A stretch of DNA of 64,000 nt from Pseudoips prasinana (lineage: Eukaryota; Arthropoda; Insecta; Lepidoptera; Nolidae), in the NCBI GenBank assembly GCA_951640165.1, contig OX621253.1, positions 31,689,969 to 31,753,968 on the forward strand. Direction: 5' to 3'. Positions 1 to 11,679 of this stretch are shown piece by piece; positions within the stretch are counted from its first letter, which is position 1; each line of letters starts with the position of its first letter. Below the pieces are notes generated by a model. That model had not been told where the DNA came from and made no database searches. It was given only the letters and a program-made list of their open reading frames with translations. The position numbers were made by a program, and so were the translations under genes.

Positions 1-309
1 TAATACAATAATAACAAATTAATAAATAAAGCTATGATACAAGTGCAGTGCGCGCGTCTTCACTTCAATATTTCATATAGCGCGGGGCACAAGCGCACGG
101 AGCGACCGGCACCGAGCCGATAGCTGACATCTCTCATCATCTGGCTGATATCTTGGAAATTTAAAAGTGCTCAAAACTTCTCACAGTCATAACTTCCGTA
201 ATACTGCATTGATTTACGTGAAATAAATACTAATCTAATGTACGTAATTTAATCTTTATTGTTAAGTAGCTTTTAGTGCAATATTCGCATGTGTTGGTCA
301 CCCTCATTG
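1..309. other. Unassigned left edge
   Basis: AT-rich DNA with one GC-richer patch near 50-120. No supported exon, RNA gene or element terminus was seen. Confidence 0.4.
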
Positions 310-401
310 AATAAAATTTGGTATAGAGTTAGCTGACACCCTGGATTAACTCATAGGCACATATAAAGTTTGATGCGGGTAAAACCGCGGGGCACAGCTA
401 G
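310..401 (+). mobile_element. Non-autonomous Helitron, 3' part
   Basis: The segment ends in a hairpin-forming GCGGGTAAAACCGC stretch followed by GGCACAGCTAG and a T, the standard Helitron 3' end (hairpin, short spacer, CTRR, T). The 5' end is not recognisable, so this is a truncated copy. It lies tail to tail with the next Helitron. Confidence 0.7.
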
Positions 402-415
402 TATTTATATAAGTA

Positions 416-596
416 CTAGCTGTGCCACGCGCTTTTACCCACGTTATTCTTTATGCATGCCTATGTGTTAATCCAGGGTCTCAGCTAACTCAATACCAAA
501 TTGTAATAAAGTCGCTCCAGCCATTTAGACGTGAAGAAGTAACAAACATAGACACTCACACACTCACCAACTTTCACCTTTATAATAATAGTGTGA
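416..596 (-). mobile_element. Non-autonomous Helitron, minus orientation
   Basis: Read on the minus strand it starts TCACACTATTATTATAAAGG and ends GTGGCACAGCTAG, with A before and T after, as expected for Helitron insertion between A and T. The short ORFs on both strands here are element sequence, not genes. Confidence 0.65.
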
Positions 597-1041
597 TAGC
601 AAAACCTAATTTCCTTTAGATATTGAATCTGAGTACAATTTAGCAGTATGTATTTGAAAAAGAGTGACTCTATTGTTCTCATTTCTTACTTTGTCATTGT
701 CACGTCGTTAATCTGTCTCTTTCTGACGTGCGGGAAAGATTGGAATAGGAATGATTGTAAATGATTTATGCTATTTATTAAAAAATGTTTTACTAGATTT
801 TAAATATTTATCAGTTATCTTTCATAAACATAATAAATTTACCGGATTAGTTATTAATATCAACCTTTTTAGCGTTGTTAGGGTATGTTTTAATAGTTCT
901 TAATGGGCTTATTCGGTATTTTTACAGCTTCTCAATCAACAAGTGACTAAGGAGTAGTTAAGTATGGATAAAGCACAGTTTTGTTTTTCCACGTTAAGAG
1001 CGTTGATGCGATGTCCATGTGTGCAGAATGTCAGTAGTAGG
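597..1041. other. Unassigned AT-rich stretch
   Basis: No exon, element end or RNA gene could be supported here. Confidence 0.4.
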
Positions 1042-1232
1042 CATTGACTTATATGTATAACTAGACACGATGTTTCGAATAAAAACTCTGTCCTAGTCCG
1101 GCTGTACGCAAGGTGAGGGGCGCGGGCGCGGCGGTCAAAATTGCTAACTGAAATGCAGCGCCCGCGCTGCAACTCAGTGAGCAAATTCTCAATATGGGAT
1201 TGCGCGTCTAGTAGAATACATATAGGTCAATG
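1042..1232. mobile_element. hAT-like MITE, copy 1
   Basis: The ends are inverted repeats (CATTGACTTATATGTAT on the left, ATACATATAGGTCAATG on the right). The eight bases outside are GTAGTAGG and GTAGTAGC, a 7/8 match, which suggests an 8-base target duplication as made by hAT elements. The GC-rich core is an imperfect hairpin around CAGCGCCCGCGCTG. A second copy is at 17006-17193. There is no coding capacity. Confidence 0.7.
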
Positions 1233-1945
1233 GTAGTAGCACAACATTAACATTAAATTCAAAGATTTCCGCACTTTTTAGAAATTTTATTAAAATTTTA
1301 GAGATTATATTTTATTTTAATTTCCTCAGTAACCAAAACATCGGCTGTTTGAGGTCGATACATCATTATGATTAAAATATGCAAATCGCACGCTCCATAA
1401 TAACTAAAAACAAAACATCGTAGAGCTGCAATTGAAATCGTACGGCTGGCAGCCCTTGATCAAATTTTGTTAACATTTTATAGTGCACATTTATGAGTTT
1501 GTTAAATAAATAATAATAATAATAATTTTATTTCGGATTACTCCATAATGTGTTAGTTATAAAAGTCTTAACCTATGTTAGTAACAATGATGTGTCTTAA
1601 CCTATGTTTATAAAACTTCTACTCTTTGTTCTCTGGTATTTTTTTTTTCTTTCGACTCCTATTATAGAGCTATGGCTCGTAGGTTCAGTGCATCCGCCAG
1701 TTTTGAGTATTGAGTTTCTTTTCAGGTTTACTTAAACGTTCTAGTTTGTTTAATTTCTTTGGTACTGCTTGTTTACATGCTCTATGGATGTCATATTTTC
1801 AATATAATTCTCTATGATTTTAAACGGTACCTTGTGCTTGTAGTTGTTTGTTCTATGCTCTTTGTACATTTCGTCAAATTTCGTGTTTACCACACTACCA
1901 CAGGTGTTTACGAAAATTTATGCGAATTAAATAAATACTCTAAAA
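1233..1945. other. Upstream flank of the unknown gene
   Basis: AT-rich DNA before the ATG at 1946; it should hold the promoter and 5' UTR of that gene. I cannot point to a convincing TATA box or start site. Confidence 0.35.
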
Positions 1946-4248
1946 ATGGCTATCATCGATAAAATATCGAATAACAGATATAACAATCCTCTTTTAGCGA
2001 AGCTTATAGCTGAAGAGGCACAACTTCTTGCCGAGGAGAAGTTTATTATCGATTATCATAAAGGATTACAAGCGTACCGAAATGGTTTACAGGTAAAATA
2101 AATAATTATGGTCCCAATAATATATTATAGAGTTCGCCTGTCGCCATCCGAATCATTTCATTTTAGCACTTGCTTCTTAACCGTTCAGCTGGTGCAGTAC
2201 CAAAGAATGGCATCAATAATTGCTTAACTAATTTCGTTTTAGAAGGTGCCGCTGCAAATATCTCGTCATATCGTATAAAATATACATTAAGACAGTGTCA
2301 ATCTTCCTTAAATTCGTTAAATTATGCATGGTCCCCTAATATAATAATAATATCATCCTGGGACATCTATTCTCTTGACCATTTATTTATATTTCTCTGT
2401 TCATGTGTCCTGCTGTTCTCCATTTCAGAGTTTTAGTTAGGTTACTTTTAATTTATTTTATATATTTTGTAGTCTATCCCCACATTGGACAGCCTTAGAT
2501 GTGGTGGGTATAAAACATGGGAAATGCTGGAGTTACCTAAGTGTCTCTGACAAGTGACTACCCATCCTAATATTCACCTCAATCTAAGAAAATCTAAAGT
2601 AGTGTAGTAACAACTGGAATAAGTATATGTTTATAGGTGGAATATATGCATTTGCAAAATCAGCATAGACTGAAAAGTAGAGAAGCAGAACACCAGGCTC
2701 TAGCAGCTAAATATGGATCAGGTGCTTCAACTTCATCTCATACTGAGACAACAACTACCACTGAGAAAGACAATGTTATGCCGTCTACATCTGGAATGAC
2801 CACCATTAAACCAGACCATGCTGTGCCATCTACATCTGCATTGGCCACATTTGAGAAATACATTGCTATGCCATCAACATCTGCAATGACAAACATTGAG
2901 AAAGATGATGATATACAATCTGCATCTTCAACAATAATGCCGCTGAAACCCATACCTCACCCTAATTCGGAAATTTTGAAGATGTTCAATATTGAAGAAG
3001 ATCTTTTAGAGTTGAATCTAACAGTAACTAATCCTGTTATTGGTGAGTTATTTATCTGCTTTCTTCATTGCCTTTTTCCCATCTAAGGTTGGCTCCCAGT
3101 CCCACCAATAGTTGACCTCAAATCAAATAGGCACCTGACTACCTCTAACAATCTTCAATTCTCATGACATCAAGGACTGATCTGCTTAACATACTCTTCA
3201 AGGCATGGAGGGTAACTCTCAACCAACCAATTCATAAACTGAATTGTTATTACACTATGATAGTTTACTGTTTAGTGGTTTTGATATCTGGATTGGGATT
3301 CTTGCTCACAAGTTACCAGGCACATTTGCCTTATTGGCTAATAGCACTCCAGACACTGGTTGGCAGAGATGGTGCATAATTATGGCCAGCCTCTGTGCAG
3401 CAATTGCATGGACACTGAGGCCACACATAGTGCAGTATTTCCTAATCAATCTCAAATGCTTTCGAGGTCTGACTTGTCCTTGTAATTCCTGTAACATCCT
3501 GTAGATCCTGGGATCTATGAGTGAATTGGAACTAGAGAATTCAGTTGCAAAAGCATAAAGGGTATATTTGAAGGATCCTATTGGCAAAAGCGCTTAAACA
3601 CACAGAAGTTGTTCCTTGCTACTATAAGATTCATATAGTACACTACTCCAGATATTGTTTGCAGCTATTTAACATAATATCATGCTTGGTATCCCAGAGA
3701 GCACAAGCTTTCAAGGTCTCTTGGACTTCTGGATGGTACTTAATTATATAATAAGTATATGTACAGAGTAAGTTACTCTTTGGAGAAGTTGAAGATTTAA
3801 GTTATTATGTTCTTGCAATGCTTGATAATTACTAGTGCTAATGTAGCTATTAAAACTTTTGTCTGGATAATTCTAATTCTGGTACCTAGCTAGCTTTATC
3901 AGACAAGTGGACATCCTCCGCTCCTGCATCTCACTCCTCCTTTGTTTATGGTAATCTGCTGATTTCTCATCTATATTAATTCATACATTAATTTACATTG
4001 AAAACTTCTCTTTGTACGTCATCTGTTAACTCCATCAGATTTATTTATTTTCAATTCTGGTACATTCAATGCAAGATTGACAGGAAGAATAGATCGTTTT
4101 AGCTTATTCTTAACTTATTCATCCTGTAATTGTCTTTTATCATGTTCCAGCAAACCAAGACCAAAGCGCGTATGACATGGAGGAAGAAGATGACATGGAG
4201 AACTGCGAGATTGATATGAACATGCTCATGAACGCTACTAAATGGTAA
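1946..4248 (+). CDS. Unknown 216-residue protein, three exons
   Basis: The exons are 1946-2092, 2637-3042 and 4151-4248. Exon 1 opens with ATG in the context AAAAATGGC and ends CAG before GTAAAA. Exon 2 follows TTATAG and ends before GTGAGT. Exon 3 follows TTCCAG and ends in TAA at 4246-4248. The phases fit (0, then 1). Residues 1-75 are charged and probably helical (EEAQLLAEEK, HRLKSREAEHQALAAK). Residues 76-150 are Ser/Thr-rich and contain three PSTS repeats spaced 15 residues apart (around 98, 113 and 128). The tail is acidic (YDMEEEDDMENCEID) and ends NATKW. No signal peptide or membrane segment is seen. An ATTAAA near 4446 could serve polyadenylation. I do not recognise the family. The gene structure is inferred from matching splice sites and frames, not from homology. 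Confidence 0.62.
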
Positions 4249-4778
4249 TGAGAACCAGTAAATACAAGAATCACTATGTTGTAGTATCCTGTGATGTACA
4301 TATATCTATAAGAATATATTGACTTTCTTTGTATGTTACTCTTACACTCATATGCACATTTATTCTCCAATTTTTATATAATTATTTACTGAGTTACTGA
4401 ATACCTTTTGAATGTCTGTTAGAAAGTTAGGTATTTTAAATGCCAATTAAAAACCTAAAGGTTAGCTTAGATATGCTGGTGGATAGATATAGTTTATTTT
4501 AGGTGTAAGTATTTTTGTACTGAGCAGTTTAGATGTAAGTAAACAGTCCAAAGAAATTATAAAATTTAAGAGTTCTATGCAAGGTGTACGCAAATTTAAG
4601 AGTTTAATTTGTCTATGAAACTTTTTAATGTGTGAACTGAACATCAACATGCAAATACACAAAAAAATATTGTATGGCGCCAAAAATTTATTTAGTTTTT
4701 CACAAACTTGTTTTGTTAATTAGTTCAGTGTTATGGGTGGACAGCGCTCCTCAAGTTACATCGACTATCTATATATTA

Positions 4779-5006
4779 CTAGCTGCGCCCCGCGGTTTTA
4801 CCTGCGTGAAACTTTATAAATTAGAGCCTATGGGATCAGATGGCCGTGTGTACATAATGTCCCAGGATATTATTATTATTATGTGTTAATCCAGGGTATC
4901 AGCTAACTCCATACCAAATTTTATTAAAATCGCTCCAGCCATTTAGACGTGAAGAAGTAACAAACATACACACTCACATACTTTGACCTTTATAATATTA
5001 GTGTGA
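4779..5006 (-). mobile_element. Non-autonomous Helitron carrying a SINE tail
   Basis: On the minus strand it begins TCACACTAATATTATAAAGG and ends with the CCGCGGGGCGCAGCTAG terminus. It is the same family as 416-596. A piece matching the 3' end of the second SINE family (GGATCAGATGGCCGTGTGT ... ATTATTATTATT) sits inside it at about 4830-4884. Confidence 0.65.
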
Positions 5007-5022
5007 TATACCTTGTATATTA

Positions 5023-5280
5023 TTATAAGTAACTTTTTTATGGGGCAATGTATAAGATTCTATAACAAACTGTTCAATGATATTACAGAGAATTGTCTAC
5101 GAATAATTTAAAAAGAATTATTGAAGCATAATTGTGTAGTATTTATGTTTCTGATTATTTAAGTGACAAAAGTGCTCGGAATTGAGTTGTATGTATATGT
5201 AATTAATATTAAGTATGTAAATTTTACTTTAAATAAAATAAAAATTCCTACTGAGTATTCTGGTAGTGTTTCTCAGTAGC
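5023..5280 (+). mobile_element. LINE 3' end, decayed
   Basis: It still spells a degraded form of the reverse-transcriptase C-terminus found better preserved at 47850 and 48938 ([12 protein letters not shown] and YLSDKSA motifs), followed by the same 3' UTR with TTTCTCAGTAG. Frameshifts and stops are present. Confidence 0.6.
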
Positions 5281-5506
5281 TTCAAACTTTGTCTGGGGCA
5301 AAAAGTATTTTGGGATTTTTCTAGCAAGAAATACATTCGGTATGAGCCCGGAGTCTAAGTTGGTGGCGTAAGTCCAGCGCCTGATATGTTGCCGGTTGTG
5401 TTGGAATAGCGTTCCACTGTAGGATTTTGAGTGTGAATAAATAGGGAATTGACCTGGGTAACCTGTACTAAAATCATAGAATGCCATCTTTGATAGACTT
5501 AATAAA

Positions 5507-6137
5507 TAAAAACCGGCCAAGTGCGAGTCGGACTCGCACATGAAGGGTTCCATAGCAGCAAGTATATCAGTTGATTAAATGAATGCAAATTGCGGTTTAT
5601 GACGTATTAAAAAAAAACTACTTGCTAGATCTCGTTCAAACCAATTTTCGTTGTTAGTTTACATGGTAATATACATCATATATATTTTTTTAGTTTTATC
5701 ATTCTCTTATTTTAGAAGTTAGAGGGGGGGGGGGGGGCACCCATTTTACCACTTTGGAAGTGTCTCTCGCGCAGACTATTCAGTTTAGAAAAAAATTATA
5801 TTAAGAACCTCAATATCATTTTTGAAGACCTATCCATAGACACCCCACATGTATGGGTACGATGAAAAAAAAAATTTCGAGTTTCAGTTCTATGTATGGC
5901 GACCCCCCAAAATAATTGTTCTTTTTCTATTTTTGTGTAAAAATCTTAATGCAGTTCACAGAATACATCTAATTACCAAGTTTCAGTAGTACAGCTCTTA
6001 TAGTTTCGGAAAAAAGTGACATACAAAAACACATACAAAAAGTGACAAACTGTGACATACGGACGGACAGACAGACAGACATGACGAATCTATAAGGGTT
6101 CCGTTTTTTGCCAGTTGGCTTCGGAACCCTAAAAAGC
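5507..6137 (+). repeat. Interspersed repeat, CCAAGTGCGAGTCGG family
   Basis: It starts near GGCCAAGTGCGAGTCGGACT and ends at CGGAACCCTAAAAAG. Further copies are at 31376-31665 and 32826-33142. It contains a run of 14 G at 5724-5737 and a GACAGACA microsatellite near 6066. The class is not clear from sequence alone. Confidence 0.6.
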
Positions 6138-6173
6138 TGCAAGGCTTGGATCATCGGCGTCAGATTGCAAGCT

Positions 6174-6487
6174 TATCGGTTTTCTATATTCTATAGGCTG
6201 TTTCATGGACAATGCGCTCAAGACCTCCATGAACTTATCCCTCCATCCCCCTTTTTTCATCGGACTACTATGCGTCGGGAGGGCCTCCACCGCTTTGGTG
6301 TTGACATCCCATTATGCCGTGCTTTGCCTCCTCCTTCATCATACGCACGGCTAAGCAGTGGAACACCCTCCCGAACGCCGTGTTTCCAGACTCATACAAC
6401 ATGGGTTTATTGAAGGTTAGAGTGAACAGGCATCTTATGGGTACGCGCGGTCCACCTTCGACCACATCTTCACTTTCCATCAGGTGA
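6174..6487 (+). pseudogene. Non-LTR retrotransposon C-terminal fragment
   Basis: Two frames joined by a shift near 6305 give the typical C-terminal tail of insect LINE polymerases: FYRLFHGQCAQDLHELIP, then FASSFIIRTAKQWNTLPNAV, then VFPDSYNMGLLKVRVNRHL, ending at a TGA. The pattern RTAxxWNxLPxxVFP..YxMxxFK is common in RTE- and jockey-type elements. The copy is frameshifted and lacks the catalytic core. Confidence 0.6.
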
Positions 6488-7559
6488 GATCGTGGTCAAG
6501 CGCAAACCCATTCAGCATAAAAATAAGCAAAGTCGCAAATAAAAGATACTTATATATTAACAAAGAATTTAATAAAATGTTTGTCTTACATTTACTTTTA
6601 TGTATGCTATATACAATGTTCATACAACATAAGGTTTATACAGTTGCTTTATGTATGAGTTGCACAGGCATTAAGAAATATAAAGTTTAAGATGTTCAGG
6701 CACTCAGATTCGTTTGTCGGAAGTCGATGGACTAAAATGTACAAATACTAACTAGTGTACTATTTTATAGCTAGAAGCCAGTCAATCATATAAAATCATC
6801 AAGAAATATACAGAAAATAAAACAAAACTGCCGTCCAAACACTTAAATGTCGTTTCAGAAAAATATGTGTCACGGTAAAAGTTACTTTATTACGTTTGTA
6901 CAGAGTAGTATTAACCGTGACAAATTTCATTACGTTACGACTTGTGTATGCACGGCAGAATAATAGTAATAACGTCATCAAAATCGCCATAACTTTATCC
7001 AGACGGCACAATATAAACCTGCCCGCTATAAGGATGATCCAAATGCTTCACTTTATCCAGAACTCTTGGCAAATGGCAAATGGGACGCTAATAAGCTTGG
7101 CGTTATCTTGGGCACAATTAGGAACTTCTACCAGTCTAGCAAAGCGAGAAAGTCTACTAACTTCTCGTCTCTACAGCTTTACACCAATCCCCATTCTCGC
7201 AGACAGAGACTTGGTTTTCTGAGGGTTCTCGGTGCTTTTATTGGTCGAAGAAGAGACACATGAATACTTGCTAGATAATCTGGAAAAATTCTTGTGCAAT
7301 GTTCAAATGCACTACAATAACAACCCTTATTTACTTCGCAATAAAGGCGCCGTGAATCGTGGAGTTTAACGAGTGATGTGTCACCGCGAAGCTTTCATTA
7401 CAGCTACTTTAATTTCAACGTGAAACATAAACATACCAGAACCTTTGAACTACTTATTCGTTTACTGTAGGAAACGTGTGAATTTTATGTTTATGTATGT
7501 TGAACAATAAATTAATAAAAATAATACTAATAATATATTTAAAATAAATGCCGTGTTGT
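6488..7559. other. Unassigned, about 1 kb
   Basis: AT-rich with short open frames on both strands that lack splice-site support or recognisable motifs. A GC-richer part at 7020-7260 is open in two plus frames but matches nothing I know. Confidence 0.35.
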
Positions 7560-7990
7560 TTCCGGCTTAAAAAGAATATCATTGTCACCCCATACCATCC
7601 CATGGGTGCCGTAAAAGGCTAAGGGGCAGGCTAAGGGACTAAGGGATACAGCAGGTAATGGGGCAGCAGCGCCTCCTGAGTACAGACTACCACCTCTAGT
7701 AGAGGTAGGGCACAGCGTTCATTCGCTCAAAGAGCTGCCCGACTGCGGAAGTAGCTCCACCTTACAGAAGACACTCCTTAATAATAACATTAATATTTTT
7801 AATGTTGTGTTTCTGAGTGTGAGTAAGGTCGCCAGAGCTGATTGGAGTGGGGGGAAGTGTCAGCAACACTTTGCTGACTTTTAAAGGCCGGCAACGCACC
7901 CGCGATACAACTGGTGTTGCGAGTGTACATGGGCGGCGGTGACCACTTACCATCAGGTGACCCACGTGCTCGTTTGTCGCCCTCTAACAT
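7560..7990 (+). repeat. Interspersed repeat S7, copy 1
   Basis: It shares the modules AGGGCACAGCGTTCATTCGC, CCACCTTACAGAAGACACTC, GGCCGGCAACGCACCCGCGA and ACCACTTACCATCAGGTGAC with 12190-12492 and, in reverse, 53594-53884. It is non-coding and of unknown class. Confidence 0.6.
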
Positions 7991-8273
7991 AAAACTTGAG
8001 AGGTGTCAAGGGACACCCGGATGGAACGAAGTTATTTCTTATTATTTATTATGTACAAAAAACCTGTATACACTCAACAAAAATAATCGTCGCGACACCA
8101 CACTGTTCAATGCGAAACAGAAATGAAAATATCTGGCTTGCTTTCTATAAGACAGCGAGAGAGACAGACAGAGAAACGCGCACGCCGCACAGCTGCAAAA
8201 AGTGACGTGACAACTTTGCGTAAGATTTTTTTCCGTCTAGCCCCCTATCACAACGCGCGATAAGGAACTTAGT
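7991..8273 (+). mobile_element. Small non-coding element, copy 1
   Basis: It runs from AACTTGAGAGGTGTCAAGGG to GCGATAAGGAACTT, about 280 bases, without coding capacity. A second copy in reverse orientation lies inside the transposon nest at 34583-35088, which shows that this unit moves as a block. Confidence 0.6.
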
Positions 8274-8379
8274 TTCAAAATATTACTACAATGGTAATGG
8301 TTGGTAACCAACCAACCAACAACCTTTGGGGGGAGGCCAATGTCCAGCAGTGGTAGATATCAGGCTGGTAATGTGATAT

Positions 8380-8617
8380 TAATAATAATAATAATATCTA
8401 GGGACAATGTCACACAGATCATCCTAGCCCCAAACTAAGCAAAGCTTGTACTATGGGTACCAGGCGACGATATACATACTTATGTAGATAGATAAACACT
8501 TATATACATATAAAACATCCATGACTCAGAAGCAAATATTCGTGCTCATCACACAAATATTTGCACTTACCGGGATTCGAACCCAAGAGCACTACCAACT
8601 AAGCTACGGTGACCGTC
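8380..8617 (-). mobile_element. tRNA-headed SINE, family S1
   Basis: Read on the minus strand it has a tRNA-like head (GACGGTCACCGTAGC, A and B box remnants, GGTTCGAATCCC), a body with GAGCACGAATATTTG and an ATT-repeat tail. Sister copies are at 31945, 33219, 42662, 46270 and 56585. The head is slightly deleted here. Confidence 0.75.
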
Positions 8618-8706
8618 AATATTAAAGAGATCCTTCCTATAAAGCTAATCAATTTGTAGAGCATGACTCTGTATCAATATTAAACGGATAAAATTTTATC
8701 TCTTAT

Positions 8707-9114
8707 ATGATCCGTGGTTATAAAAAAGAAGTTATTCAAAGATACATGAATCTATTACAGAAGCTGTTTTATTGCTTGCTTCAGAAAGCGAGGGCAACCA
8801 TATGGAGAGATAAATTTGCTCCTCCTTTGTTTGTCCCGCCAAAGGAAAAATTACCTCCGGGACATAATTTGCCATGGCCTACCTGGAGGACTCTTAATAG
8901 ACTACGTACCCAGGTTGGCAGATCAAAAGAAAACATGTGCAAATGGGGTTACATTCCCACATCACAAAACATCTGCGAGTGCGGCGTGTCACCCCAAAGT
9001 AAGGCACATTTATCCGTTTGTCCCTCTTGTCCAGTCTCTTGTTCCCTTCAGGACTTGTATGACGCTTCAGCGAAAGCAGTCAGCGTTGCCCAATTTTGGG
9101 AAGGTAGAATATAA
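8707..9114 (+). pseudogene. Jockey-like LINE C-terminal fragment
   Basis: The open frame of 135 residues contains TLNRLRTQVGRSKENMCKWG and a Cys-rich CECGVSPQSKAHLSVCP segment. This matches the C-terminal domain of the intact ORF2 at 17638-20634 ([38 protein letters not shown]). The endonuclease and polymerase are missing, so it is a 5'-truncated relic of a related element. Confidence 0.7.
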
Positions 9115-9639
9115 TTCTTATCATCGACACGATAAGAAGAAGATTGCTTCAGTCCTTTTTTCATGGAAAGCGGTGGAAGTCCCTCGCCACTGTATTTTCA
9201 TCTTTTCGTCTTTGAACCTCAACAAGTTTTCCTTGCATCGTCGGAACCAGGTGAAACATTCTCAGCCGGCATCCAGGCGTGACTCCAAATCTAATGGATC
9301 GTTCCACATAAAGAATGTCCTACGGCTCGTCAACCATTGTTTCACTGGAATATGGCCATGGAAGGAATGCCGTGGGTCGCTATCCAGTTTAACTCTCTCC
9401 CGAGCTGGCCACAGATCTGCAGACATCTGGAGACATCTCTTACGGACTGTTGGATTAATAACAAACATTGGGAATCAATTAACCCTTTACAAAAGCATAT
9501 TATAGTTCATAATCGACTCGATTCCTTCCCATAATCTGATAGACAGATGAATAAAAAAGAAAATAAATGCCGTGTACCCGGAGCGTAAAGGAATTCGGAG
9601 TACATGGATGTCTCCATACCTCTTGAACAAGTATAACAT
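9115..9639. other. Unassigned stretch after the LINE relic
   Basis: Probably partly the 3' UTR of the relic plus other old repeats. Open frames on both strands have no recognisable domain. Confidence 0.3.
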
Positions 9640-9945
9640 TACAATAATGTCCTCCTGGTTGAGTTTCATCCACGGCGGCCAGTCACAATGGAGACAAGCC
9701 AACTTTCTATTCCATCCCTCTTACAATCCGATATGGGACGACTAGCGATACGAGCGGAATGAGATCAGGTACAGGACCGGCCGTTTTAGATACTCTCAGA
9801 GGCATGGTGGTGTGATACCACCACCTCCCAGAATGAGAAATTTTCTTTACAGAAAAATCCCTAAATTACTTTTTGGCCCGACTTGGGATTTAAAGCCAGA
9901 ACCTCTTAATCTGCGGTTGACCACGTGGCCGCTAGACTAACAATA
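9640..9945 (-). mobile_element. tRNA-headed SINE, family S3
   Basis: On the minus strand it carries a diverged form of the S3 head (tRNA A and B boxes) and body (CGGAGAGCACGTAAAGCC-like), ending in GGAGGACATTATTGTAAT. It is degraded relative to the clean copy at 53056-53418. Confidence 0.65.
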
Positions 9946-10198
9946 CAGTCCAAGAATACAATTTCTACAACAGTTTGTGACAGGACCAATAAGAATAAGC
10001 TGTTTGTTTACATTGAGAAGCACTAACCTTACTACAGAAACAATAGCAATCACATATCAGTCTTTCACTCGCAAACATTAGTTTTCATACATGAATATCA
10101 TTCAGTCAAACTAAGGAAGGGTCCATCATAATTAATTAGCTACTTTTCTTACATTGGCAACCCTGTTTTGAACACCATAAACAATTTTGCATTACCAA

Positions 10199-10456
10199 TC
10201 TATAGGTACATATAATAAAATCGTAAGAACGTCAAAACTGTACATTGAATATTTTTTTAAAAGGATACTTCGGGCGAGTTTTACAGTCGATGTCGAAGCC
10301 AAAAATATAGTTTTTAGAAATGTTGCTGTTTGTCTGTATGTATGTCCGGGCTAAACTTAAAAAGTACTGCATGGATTTGATTCAAATTTTGCATGAATAT
10401 TACTAAGAGGTCGGGTCAACATATTATTACGCTATCACCTACGGGGGAGGAGCTAG
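10199..10456 (+). mobile_element. Non-autonomous Helitron
   Basis: It begins TCTATAGGTACATATAATAA and carries the family interior (AAACTGTACATTGAATATTT, GGATACTTCGGGCG, CACCTACGGGGGAGGAGC). It ends in an abbreviated CTAG terminus without the hairpin. Confidence 0.7.
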
Positions 10457-10607
10457 TATACAATAAAAGAGTTGCTCATTTATTTGACTTGTTGTCACAC
10501 GTGTTACAACTATTGAGACAGTGAAAACAAAATGAATGAGCAATAAATTAATGTATTAATCTACGTACGTAAAATGAGAAAGCTATTTACACAAGCTATT
10601 ATTTATA

Positions 10608-10874
10608 TCTACACAAATAAATAAATTTGGAGTGTCTGTTTGTAATATTGATATTGTATTGTGTCTGTTTGTACATACACCAAAATATTTTTTTTTACAA
10701 TTTTTGTCTGTCTGTCTGTTTGTTCCGGCTAATCTCTGAAATGGCTGGACCGATTTTGACGGGACTTTTATTGGCAGGTAGCTGCTGTAATAAGGCGTAA
10801 CTTAGGCTACTTTTATTTTACAAAAAAACTAAATAAACTAATTAACACGCAGACGAAGTCGCGGGCACAGCTAG
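10608..10874 (+). mobile_element. Non-autonomous Helitron, first of a tandem pair
   Basis: It starts TCTACACAAATAAATAAA and ends ACGCAGACGAAGTCGCGGGC then ACAGCTAG. The next copy starts on the following base. The interior includes a CTGTCTGT microsatellite and CTGAAATGGCTGGACCGATT. Confidence 0.75.
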
Positions 10875-11185
10875 TCTATACAAATAAATAAAATTGGAGT
10901 GTCTGTTTGTAATATTGAAATAACCGGTTTTGATTACATAAATATTAATATATATACGGTACATACACCAAAATAACATTTTTTACAATTTTTGTCTGTC
11001 TGTCTGTCTGTTTGTTCCAGCTAATCTCTGAAACGGCTGGACCGATTTTGACGGGATTTTTATTGGCAGGTAGCTGATGTAATAAGGAGTAAGTTAAGCT
11101 ACTTTTATTTTAGAAAAAGTCTTTTATTTTACAAAAAAATTAAATAAACTAATTAACACGCGGACGAAGTCGCGGGCACAGCTAG
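10875..11185 (+). mobile_element. Non-autonomous Helitron, second of a tandem pair
   Basis: It is the same family as the preceding copy, from TCTATACAAATAAATAAA to ACAGCTAG, then T. The two copies abut without spacer, a head-to-tail arrangement expected from rolling-circle transposition or from insertion exactly at an existing Helitron end. Confidence 0.75.
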
Positions 11186-11679
11186 TACTAAATATAATAA
11201 GCTTCACAGTTTTTCATAAAAACCACTGATTTTTAGAATTATATACCGCTGACGGTAAACACGTAACCGTTATCGGATCACTTTGTTGTCCGTTCGTCTG
11301 TTTTTCAAGTTTTAAATGTAAAACGGCCTTTTGATCACATTCATTCTCATCCCATCCCATCTCACCCACGAATTCTGGCTTAGCGGTCTATGTTAATAAG
11401 CACGGGACTAACAAGCTTGTGTCAAATGTCAGGCGTGTGACATTAATCGTAACGTTCGCGTCACTCATTCACCAAGTCTCCAAGTCAAGCGTGCGTAAAC
11501 AAGTTTAACTTCAGAAGTACAGTCCAATTGAAAATCTTCTTTTTAAGGCGGTTTAAACTTTAAAAATATCTGTAAATATTATGTAGAGCTATTTAAATGA
11601 ATATTTTCGAATATTAATCTCACAAGTTGATGTAAATTTAATTTGTAAGTGTGCCAAATATAAATGTATCTTGTTGAGA
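11186..11679. other. Unassigned stretch
   Basis: No recognised gene or element end. Confidence 0.35.

Noticed and set aside
3164..3587. Open frames on both strands inside intron 2 of the unknown gene
   Set aside because: They overlap each other, have no splice or start support, and show no motif; they are probably shadows of an old repeat.
8816..9505. A 229-codon plus-strand frame
   Set aside because: It overlaps the LINE relic in a different frame. The relic frame has recognisable LINE motifs and this one does not.
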